From an uncultured Ruminococcus sp. (GTDB lineage Bacteria > Bacillota > Clostridia > Oscillospirales > Acutalibacteraceae), in the NCBI GenBank assembly GCA_902802795.1, contig CADCNI010000015.1, forward strand, positions 1 to 64,000: DNA of 64,000 bases. The letters run 5' to 3'. Below the pieces are notes generated by a model. That model had not been told where the DNA came from. It saw only the letters and a program-made list of their open reading frames with translations, and searched no databases. Shown piece after piece: positions 16,784 through 23,664 of this stretch. The position numbers and the translations under genes are program-made. Every line of letters starts with the position of its first letter. Position 1 is the stretch's first letter.

Positions 16784-17896
16784 TTATTTTGAGCCGAATT
16801 TCTTCATCATGTTTTCTTTATTCTCTTTGGGAGAAACCGTCGGTCTGCCGAGATCCTCCCGCGACCCCTGATGGGTGTTGAGAATCAATGCCCCTAATTT
16901 CACACCCCTCAATTCCCGCATGGCTTCGCAGATCTGTTCCGGCGTTTCGGCTGTCCAGATATGTTGAAAGCCTACTGCTTTGAGAATGGCGGCAATGTCG
17001 ATCTTCAATCCAACGGTCGGCTGTCCCCCGACAGACTCATGCGCGCCGTTGTTGTTAAGAATGTATTTGAAATTGGCGCCGGCTTTATCGGCATTGACCG
17101 CAAACGCGCCCATATGCATAATGAAAGAGCCGTCGCCGTCAATGCAGTAGATGTTTTTGTCTGTACCCAGCGACATGCCCAGCGCGATGGAGGATGTGTG
17201 TCCCATGCCCCCCACTGTCAGGAAATCACCTGCGTGGCTCTGCCCCCGCGCCTCGCGCAGCTCAAAGATTTCGCGGGATGTTTTTCCTGTGGTGGAGACG
17301 ACAAAATCCTCTTCGCTGATATTGTCCAGCACACAGGCAAGGGCCTCTTCTCTGCTGAGCGGAAAGCCGTTGTTTTCCTTCGCCGTCTTGTACTCGCTGA
17401 AAGCGCCCTTGCGAACCACAAGGGCATACGGCTTGCTGTTTTCCTTCATGTATGCAACGGCACGGTCTATCTGCGGCACATAATCATCCTGCAATATTTC
17501 ATAGGAAATTCCCATCGCTTCAAGAAGTGCGAGCGTCACCTTGCCCTGCTTTTTATGCTGCGGCTCGTCCTTGGTGCCAGGTTCACCTCGCCAGCCGATC
17601 ACCAACAGCATGGGGATACCGTAAACCTCTTCATCCACGATGGAAAGAAGGGGATTAACCGTGTTACCTTGGCCGCTGTTTTGCATATACACTACACCGT
17701 AACGTCCTGTGGCGATGTGATAACCGCAGGCAATGCCCACCGCGTTGCCCTCGTTGGCGGCAATAATGTTTTTGTCGAACGGTGCGTTTTCCTTGATGCA
17801 GGCGCAGAAATTAGCGAGCAGCGAATCGGGAACACCCGTAAAAAAATCCATTTTGCGCCGGAGCAAAGCATCATAAAATTCCTTGGTATTGATCAT
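16784..17896 (-). CDS. ppd: phosphonopyruvate decarboxylase
   Basis: A thiamine-diphosphate enzyme that makes phosphonoacetaldehyde irreversibly from phosphonopyruvate, pulling the unfavourable PEP mutase reaction forward. About 370 residues from ATG 17896; an upstream in-frame TTG (17917) would overlap the previous gene. The N-terminal pyrimidine-binding half (FFTGVPDSLLANFCACIKEN, then AANEGNAVGIACGYHIATGR, with the activating Glu) and the C-terminal ThDP/Mg motif GDGSFIMHMG ... NNNGAHESVGGQPT are intact. It lies between PEP mutase and the nucleotidyltransferase/ADH fusion with gaps of about 20 bases. Confidence 0.95.
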   Translation of the reverse strand: MINTKEFYDALLRRKMDFFTGVPDSLLANFCACIKENAPFDKNIIAANEGNAVGIACGYHIATGRYGVVYMQNSGQGNTVNPLLSIVDEEVYGIPMLLVIGWRGEPGTKDEPQHKKQGKVTLALLEAMGISYEILQDDYVPQIDRAVAYMKENSKPYALVVRKGAFSEYKTAKENNGFPLSREEALACVLDNISEEDFVVSTTGKTSREIFELREARGQSHAGDFLTVGGMGHTSSIALGMSLGTDKNIYCIDGDGSFIMHMGAFAVNADKAGANFKYILNNNGAHESVGGQPTVGLKIDIAAILKAVGFQHIWTAETPEQICEAMRELRGVKLGALILNTHQGSREDLGRPTVSPKENKENMMKKFGSK

Positions 17897-17913
17897 ATGT
17901 AACAGCACTTCTT

Positions 17914-19230
17914 TCAATTCTTATTGGGAATCAGCGCCAGCACTTCTTTTATGGAAAGACAGACGTCATCCACTTCTTTGCTTCTAGAACATTCCAGAAT
18001 CTTTCGTGCCGTGCTCGCCATCGCGGGATACGCGCTGCGCAGCAGATGGTTGGCATAGATAATGATATTTGCGCCAGCCGCGTGAAGTTCTTCCTCAGTA
18101 AACTGGTTGTAAGAGGTCGGCACTAAAATCACGGGAATATCGGGCGAATACGCACGAAACCTCCGCAGAAACTCAAAGATTTCGGAGCCGTCCTTTTCGC
18201 GGCTGTGAATCATAATGCCGTCCGCCCCGCCTTCTTCGAGATAAATCTTAGCTCTCTCCATCGCATCGTCAATGCCCATGCCGGCAATCAGACTTTCGAG
18301 ACGGGCAAAAATCATAAAATCCCGCGTCTGCTGCGCCTGCTTGCCTGCGCGAATCTTGGTCGCAAATGCATAGGGATCATCGAGCACCTGTTTGGCATCG
18401 GTGCCAAACAGGGAATTTTGCTTAAGTCCCGTCTTGTCCTCTATGATGACCGCCGAAACGCCGAGACGCTCCAGCGTGCGGACATTAAAGGAAAAATGTT
18501 CCAACTTGCCGCCTGTGTCGCCGTCCAGGATAATCGGCTTGGATGTGACTTCCATAATTTCATTGATGGTGTTGATGCGGCTGGTCAGATCCACCAGTTC
18601 GATATCGGGCTTTCCTTTAAAAGTAGAATCGCAAAGACTGCTCACCCACATCGCGTCAAATTCCTTTATGGTGGCGGTCTTTTCATCCTCAATCTTGGTT
18701 TTTTCCACAATCAGCCCCGAGAGGCCGTTGGAAGCCTCCATTACGCGTACCCACGGTTTGAGTCGCAGCATGCGGCGGAGCTTGGCGCGGCGAATATCGG
18801 GGGTATTGTAAATCGAATTGAGACTTTCCTCCAGCTCCGACACGCTCAGCCCCTTGGTGTACGGCACCTCCACCAATTGCCCGCCGTACTCCGACAGCAG
18901 CGCTATCACTTCTCGGCGGATGTTGGACTGCACGCCGCTTGCCCAGTCATCGCCATGTACCACATAATCGGGACGCAGCTCCCGGATATTGTCGGCATAG
19001 GAAAGCGTTTCCTGCTTCACGGTTCTGACAACGCCCTTGATACTGCCGAGAATCCGTGTGCGCGTATTAAAATCGAGAAGCGGCAGGCGCTTATAGGAAG
19101 CGATCGCTTCATCGGTCAGCACTCCGATAGTAACGTCGCCCAGCTTGGCCCCTTCCTGTATGACATTGATATGTCCGCTGTGAATAATATCCGCCGAAAT
19201 AGCGATATAGACCTGTTTATTATTTTCCAA
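17914..19230 (-). CDS. pepM: phosphoenolpyruvate mutase with N-terminal cytidylyltransferase-like domain
   Basis: 438 residues. Residues about 1-135 form a nucleotidyltransferase-like domain with an HxGH motif (ISADIIHSGHINVIQEGAKL) and a VVHGDDW segment. Residues about 160-438 are PEP mutase: ILDGDTGG and the diagnostic EDKTGLKQNS, then AGMGIDDAMERAKIYLEEGG and GIMIHSREKDG. It isomerises PEP to phosphonopyruvate, the entry step of nearly all phosphonate biosynthesis. It starts at TTG 19230 behind GGAAGGA. A TGATATAAT extended -10 lies at about 19268-19273 on the minus strand. The N-terminal domain adds a second potential CTP-using activity to this operon. Confidence 0.93.
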   Translation of the reverse strand: MENNKQVYIAISADIIHSGHINVIQEGAKLGDVTIGVLTDEAIASYKRLPLLDFNTRTRILGSIKGVVRTVKQETLSYADNIRELRPDYVVHGDDWASGVQSNIRREVIALLSEYGGQLVEVPYTKGLSVSELEESLNSIYNTPDIRRAKLRRMLRLKPWVRVMEASNGLSGLIVEKTKIEDEKTATIKEFDAMWVSSLCDSTFKGKPDIELVDLTSRINTINEIMEVTSKPIILDGDTGGKLEHFSFNVRTLERLGVSAVIIEDKTGLKQNSLFGTDAKQVLDDPYAFATKIRAGKQAQQTRDFMIFARLESLIAGMGIDDAMERAKIYLEEGGADGIMIHSREKDGSEIFEFLRRFRAYSPDIPVILVPTSYNQFTEEELHAAGANIIIYANHLLRSAYPAMASTARKILECSRSKEVDDVCLSIKEVLALIPNKN

Positions 19231-19284
19231 TACCTATCAATCCTTCCGAACGTAAGGTTTTGTATTCATTATATCACAACTCCC

Positions 19285-19335
19285 CTAAAAAAGCTATAAC
19301 AACTGCGTATTTTCAAAAAAATACGCAGTTGTTAT
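19285..19335 (-). terminator. terminator of the single-span protein gene
   Basis: Perfect 15-base arms (ATAACAACTGCGTAT, 19296-19310 and 19321-19335) with extra T/A pairs, followed on the minus strand by AGCTTTTTTAG. It separates the upstream gene from the phosphonate operon promoter. Confidence 0.85.
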
Positions 19336-19385
19336 GTAGAAACAAAATCATTCAATTGCAAGAGAATTTATCCTACTCAGCACCA

Positions 19386-19757
19386 TCATTCCAATTCGGG
19401 AGCCATATCCAAAACTTCCACCTTTTTGATGTAAACCGTAGTATATCCATATTCATCGGTTTTCAATCCTGTGCTGGAAGTCATTTTCACTTTGGAACCC
19501 ACGGTGATGTCAGTGGCTTCGATCGCGTTTCCGTCTTCGTCAAAAAATTCACAGTTATCCGGTTCAAAACGGATATAAAGCATCTCACCGTCTGCCGTAT
19601 AGGAACCGTCATTTCTATCGAAATTATCCATTCGGGCTGTTGCGGAATTGATTTCGACGATGTCTCCGATAATGTACTGGCTGGAAGTGTAGCTTCTCAG
19701 AAAGATGATAAACACGATTAAAACTGCCGCGATTATCATAAACCAGATAGCCTGCAT
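19386..19757 (-). CDS. single-span membrane protein of unknown function
   Basis: A 123-residue product if started at ATG 19757. It has one N-terminal transmembrane helix (IWFMIIAAVLIVFIIFL) and a small acidic extracellular domain with an OB-like beta-strand pattern (GDIVEINSATARMDNF ... VGSKVKMTSSTG). I do not recognise the family with certainty. The ATG lacks a well-placed ribosome site. A strong GAAAGGAAG at 19793-19801 instead fits an in-frame ATT at 19784, which would add MFKNFLQGR. It has its own -10 region at about 19835-19845 and terminator. Confidence 0.65.
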   Translation of the reverse strand: MQAIWFMIIAAVLIVFIIFLRSYTSSQYIIGDIVEINSATARMDNFDRNDGSYTADGEMLYIRFEPDNCEFFDEDGNAIEATDITVGSKVKMTSSTGLKTDEYGYTTVYIKKVEVLDMAPELE

Positions 19758-19928
19758 TCTGCCTTGTAAGAAATTTTTAAAAATAACAACCGCTTCCTTT
19801 CACTATAGAGTGATCCCTCAAGATTTAACCTACAATTATATTATACTATTTCTTTTAAAAAAATCAACATAAAAATTAAATAAAATGATATATTTTTTTA
19901 AAGATAGTGAAAGCTGTTATCATTATGA

Positions 19929-20423
19929 CTATGACAAAGCAAACATTTTCCGGCAAAACAGCTTTCCTGTCTCTGTAGAAAACACTTTTTCATACGCCTT
20001 TTGGATCGTTTCCTTGGACGCGCCGTCTTCGTACAGATTCACCAGAAGATCGGCTTCGACCAAAATCTGATGATCCCAATTGTCTATATTGACATAGGAA
20101 TGGTGATGCCCTACAAGCCAGCATACGCGTTCCGTCACGTCCTCATCAAACCCCAGCGCCCGCAGCATGTCCCCTGCCAGCGGAGGACCTTCCACTTCCT
20201 GAAGCGAGCCGTCACACTTGCCGTATTTTAATTCGCAGATACGGATGCCGATATCATGCACCGCCGCTGCCGCTTCCAAAATCAGCAGTGTGCTCTGATC
20301 CAAACCCTCCAGCACTCCAATAGTGTGCGCCAGATCATGCACCTTGATGAAATGCTGTATTCGCTTGGGATCACCGTTATAGTACATAATCATGGCTCCC
20401 AGCAATTGGGCTATGTCAGCCAT
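19929..20423 (-). CDS. HD-domain phosphohydrolase family protein
   Basis: A 164-residue protein with an HD metal-dependent hydrolase pattern: KVHDLAHTIGVLEGL, the catalytic AAAVHDIGIRI, VGHHHSY and a late Asp in LVEADLLVNLYEDG. It is compact, like clostridial YfbR/HDIG-type phosphohydrolases of unknown substrate. An AAGGATGTGAAACC site precedes ATG 20423. It is monocistronic and adjacent to spoIIID; no functional link is shown. Confidence 0.88.
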   Translation of the reverse strand: MADIAQLLGAMIMYYNGDPKRIQHFIKVHDLAHTIGVLEGLDQSTLLILEAAAAVHDIGIRICELKYGKCDGSLQEVEGPPLAGDMLRALGFDEDVTERVCWLVGHHHSYVNIDNWDHQILVEADLLVNLYEDGASKETIQKAYEKVFSTETGKLFCRKMFALS

Positions 20424-20530
20424 ATTGGTTTCACATCCTTATCATACTCAATTTTTATGTATTATATCATAAATCTACATCCATTGCAACAAATTTATAT
20501 CCATTCACACAAAAAACGAGAAGAATCCTT

Positions 20531-20842
20531 TTATCTTGTTTCACTATCTAAATGTTTCGTCTCGGCCGCGTCTGCATTTTGCTCCGCTATTTTACGGTAT
20601 TTTTCACGGGTAGCAATTCCGCCGCGGATATGGCGCTCCGATTTATTGATATCCAAAATTTCTCTCACCTGCAAATACAGACCGTAATCGGTTTCCTTCA
20701 AACGCTGGTTGACTTCCTTATGCACCGTAGACTTTGACACCCCTGTGGCGGCGGCAGCCATCCGCACAGTGGCCTTGTGATCCACAATATATCGGCCAAG
20801 TTGCTCCGCACGCCGATCAGCAGCGTATATCGTTTCTTTCAT
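20531..20842 (-). CDS. spoIIID: sporulation transcriptional regulator SpoIIID
   Basis: A 103-residue DNA-binding regulator of the mother-cell sporulation programme, acting between sigma-E and sigma-K. Residues about 10-60 (RRAEQLGRYIVDHKATVRMA, ATGVSKSTVHKEVNQRL) form the helix-turn-helix, and the following basic stretch (INKSERHIRGGIATREKYRK) is the C-terminal DNA-contacting extension typical of SpoIIID. GGGGGAATGAGCA precedes the ATG. The presence of this gene is the clearest evidence that the organism belongs to a sporulating lineage. Confidence 0.96.
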   Translation of the reverse strand: MKETIYAADRRAEQLGRYIVDHKATVRMAAAATGVSKSTVHKEVNQRLKETDYGLYLQVREILDINKSERHIRGGIATREKYRKIAEQNADAAETKHLDSETR

Positions 20843-20934
20843 TGCTCATTCCCCCGAATGGTAAATACATACCTTATAATTAGTGATACATTTATATTCG
20901 GAAAAATGACAATTTATGATTTGGCGTCATTTTC

Positions 20935-20972
20935 AAAAAAACGACCTCCTAAAAACAAGAGGTCGTTTTTTT
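20935..20972. terminator. bidirectional terminator
   Basis: The arm AAAAAACGACCTC pairs with GAGGTCGTTTTTT around TAAAAACAA-type loop sequence. It ends the O-antigen-ligase-like gene on the minus strand. Confidence 0.88.
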
Positions 20973-21057
20973 AGTGGAAGGTGTCAAAAGTGGAGTCCTG
21001 GAACTTGGAATAAAGAATGCGGATAATGACTGCCATTCTCCCCACGCATCACTCGAC

Positions 21058-22257
21058 CTACCGCTCATATATTTCACGGAAATTAATGAGGCGCTTAAAC
21101 ACGCGTTCGTTGCGTTCCACGCTGCATCCCGACACGATAAAAATCAGCGCAAGCGCCGTTTGAACGCCCAGAATCGGCACATCGGTCACGCCGTGAATCA
21201 ATGTGGCCAGCCCCGCGATCATAATCAGATTGCGTATCGTTATGTAAGAAACGCAAAACTGAGGTTTGTTGAGTACACTCACAAACTTGCCGATCATACA
21301 ACTGAAATACGCCAGTCCCGCAACACCATAATCCAGCATGATATTGAGAATAATGTTATGGGAATGCCAGCGGATTTTCTTGGCATGCGTACGAATACAG
21401 ATTTCACGGAACGCATTCATACCGTAGCCAAATACGGGACGCTTCAAAATCCAGTCAATAGCGTCACCCCATATTCTGGAGCGTTTATATACATCATGAT
21501 CGAGCACCTCACTCGCCAACCGATCGGAAAACATCGGCACCCATAAGATCGTGATGATAACCAGAACCGTAATCAGCATTATGATAATGACCCATTTGAC
21601 ATTATGCTTGTAATGCACCGCGTAAAACACCAGCACTACTGCCAGCGCCGCCCATGCCGTGCGGCAATCACACAGCAATATGCTGCCGAGATTGGCAAAC
21701 AAAATAATCAGATATCCAGCAGAATGCCGCTTTTCAAATCGGTACAACGCCATAATCACAAACAGTTCCAGCATGTAACCGTAGTAATTGGCGTTAAAAA
21801 AGACGGAGGAAGTTCTGCCCTCAAAGATAAACATCCGGAAAAAGAATTTATCCAGCACTCCGAACAGCATAGCAAACAAACTAAGAATCAGCATGAGATC
21901 CACTAGATTGTTGTAAAATCTTACTTTCATGATGGTAAAGAGGTACAGCATAAAGACCAGCATCAGCCAAAGAACCATACCGCCCATCAGACCAAACCAA
22001 TTCCGGTACAAAACGGCGGGAAATGTAAAAATCGGAAACGAAGCAAAAATATAGCCCGATGATGAAACATTCCACATTCTGTGCCGGACATCTTTTTTCA
22101 GCAATGCCCGGAAAACGGCAAATAACCCGGGGACGGCCACCAATTGATAAGGCAGAAACAACGAAATTACGCAGATTGTCACAATCTTTTCGTCTGTTGT
22201 CAACTCCGGCCAACGTGACAACATTCTGCCAAATTTATATTTTATTTTTGTTGTCAA
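21058..22257 (-). CDS. O-antigen ligase / Wzy-like polymerase family membrane protein
   Basis: A 399-residue protein with about ten to twelve hydrophobic segments and the large extracytoplasmic loop typical of the Wzy_C/WaaL superfamily. YKRSRIWGDAIDWILKRPVF, followed by GYGMNAFREICIR and WHSHNIILNIMLDYGVAGL, contains the conserved R, G and H that define the family. It would polymerise or transfer lipid-linked glycans to a cell-wall acceptor. It starts at TTG 22257 behind GGGGAAGA. It lies next to LCP and PBP1A, so a wall-glycan role is plausible. Confidence 0.88.
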   Translation of the reverse strand: MTTKIKYKFGRMLSRWPELTTDEKIVTICVISLFLPYQLVAVPGLFAVFRALLKKDVRHRMWNVSSSGYIFASFPIFTFPAVLYRNWFGLMGGMVLWLMLVFMLYLFTIMKVRFYNNLVDLMLILSLFAMLFGVLDKFFFRMFIFEGRTSSVFFNANYYGYMLELFVIMALYRFEKRHSAGYLIILFANLGSILLCDCRTAWAALAVVLVFYAVHYKHNVKWVIIIMLITVLVIITILWVPMFSDRLASEVLDHDVYKRSRIWGDAIDWILKRPVFGYGMNAFREICIRTHAKKIRWHSHNIILNIMLDYGVAGLAYFSCMIGKFVSVLNKPQFCVSYITIRNLIMIAGLATLIHGVTDVPILGVQTALALIFIVSGCSVERNERVFKRLINFREIYER

Positions 22258-22365
22258 TTTGCAATCTTCCCCTTTAATGTAAATTTTATAGCAAAAACAT
22301 CTTCATCTGTTCTCATTTTTTTGGACAAAATATGATACAGCGTTACCATGCCATCCCCTGTGTGG

Positions 22366-23514
22366 TCAATCGGGTATGCTTCCAAATATAAAACGGTGCA
22401 TTTCTTTGCAGTTTTCAGGCAGATCAGGCACTAAAACTGCCATTTTGGAAATCGTTTTTGATTGATACGCTCCTTTTACCGGTACGCTCATCTCCTGCAT
22501 ATCCGATTCCAGCATTCCGACGGCCTTGCATGCAAGTGCCAGCAGTTCCGTGTTGGATAGATTGGTGGTAAAATACGGCGCTGCTTTGCTAACCAGGGAA
22601 TACTGCTCCAAAGGCCCGATGTCTTTTAATTGGGAGAGCATGGCCTTAATCAGTTTGCGCTGTCTTCCCGTTCTTCCAAAATCACTGTCGATTTTACGGA
22701 TACGGGCATAATAGGTTGCCTGCGCTCCATTGAGATGCTGCACCCCGGCGGTAAGACTGCTGTTTTTGACATGTTGATTGATCACGCTTGCTTCTTTCGC
22801 GGTCAATGGTATATCCACGCCACCTAATTGATCCACTACAACGGTCAGACCGTCCATATCAATGCCAACATAATGGTCAAGATCAATGCGGAAATTGCTC
22901 TCTACCGTGCGCATCGTCAGGGCAGCACCGCCGTATGCATACGCGTGATTGATACGGGTCTTTTCTTCTCTGCCCGGAATGAAAACATAGGTATCACGCA
23001 AAATAGATGTCATTTTAATCACGTCAGCATTCCCATCGAGTGTGAGTATCATGATCGTGTCGCTTCGCTGGTTTTCTCCTCCGTCACCGTCAATTCCCAG
23101 GAGAAGAATATTGGAAATATTTTGATCCGATCTGAGCGGCCAATCGGGGGCGGCGGCGGCTTTGACGTCGCTCCACCGCGTATTGACTTCCACATATTTT
23201 ATCCCGCTCAAAGCCTTATATGCCGATGTTATAATTATTATACCACAAACAACAGCCGCTATCAACAATAATTTTATGATTTTATTAAAGTTTACCTCAT
23301 TTCCCCCATCGGTTCCGCGTTCCATCCTCACAACATTTCCGGACGAGCGCCGTGTCGGCATTTCATCGACAACAGGGACATCCTCTTGATGAACGATACG
23401 GACAGCTTCATCTACACTGCGGCGAATACTTTCCGCCTGTTGTCTTCGGCGTGACAGTTCAAACAAATCCACCTCATCTCCGGCGGAATATCCGTCTCTG
23501 TTTCTTTTCGCCAT
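22366..23514 (-). CDS. LCP (LytR-CpsA-Psr) family wall-polymer ligase
   Basis: A 382-residue protein: a cytosolic basic N-terminus (about 70 residues), one membrane helix (KLLLIAAVVCGIIIITSAY), then the LCP domain with NILLLGIDGD, RSDTIMILTLD (metal-binding Asp), SILRDTYVFIPG (Arg contacting pyrophosphate), TRINHAYAYGG and GGVDIPL. The family transfers teichoic acids or capsular polymers from lipid carriers to peptidoglycan. The gene lies 150 bases after the PBP1A gene, with an inverted repeat between them. No accompanying teichoic-acid synthesis genes are in the window. Confidence 0.94.
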   Translation of the reverse strand: MAKRNRDGYSAGDEVDLFELSRRRQQAESIRRSVDEAVRIVHQEDVPVVDEMPTRRSSGNVVRMERGTDGGNEVNFNKIIKLLLIAAVVCGIIIITSAYKALSGIKYVEVNTRWSDVKAAAAPDWPLRSDQNISNILLLGIDGDGGENQRSDTIMILTLDGNADVIKMTSILRDTYVFIPGREEKTRINHAYAYGGAALTMRTVESNFRIDLDHYVGIDMDGLTVVVDQLGGVDIPLTAKEASVINQHVKNSSLTAGVQHLNGAQATYYARIRKIDSDFGRTGRQRKLIKAMLSQLKDIGPLEQYSLVSKAAPYFTTNLSNTELLALACKAVGMLESDMQEMSVPVKGAYQSKTISKMAVLVPDLPENCKEMHRFIFGSIPD

Positions 23515-23582
23515 TTTCCATCTCCCCTTTCCATAAAAACAATTCCGAGGCCTGCTGAGCCATTGTCATCCGGGAAAGCAAA

Positions 23583-23626
23583 GCAGCCAAATGTCTGCCT
23601 ATAAGATACAGGTTCCATTTGGCTGC
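23583..23626 (-). terminator. possible terminator/attenuator between PBP1A and LCP genes
   Basis: GCAGCCAAATG (23583-23593) is a perfect inverted copy of CATTTGGCTGC (23616-23626). Only a broken T-tract (GCTTTGCTTT) follows on the minus strand, so termination may be partial. Confidence 0.5.
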
Positions 23627-23664
23627 CGTGGCTTTTCACAATCATTACTATTAAGGCATGAATG

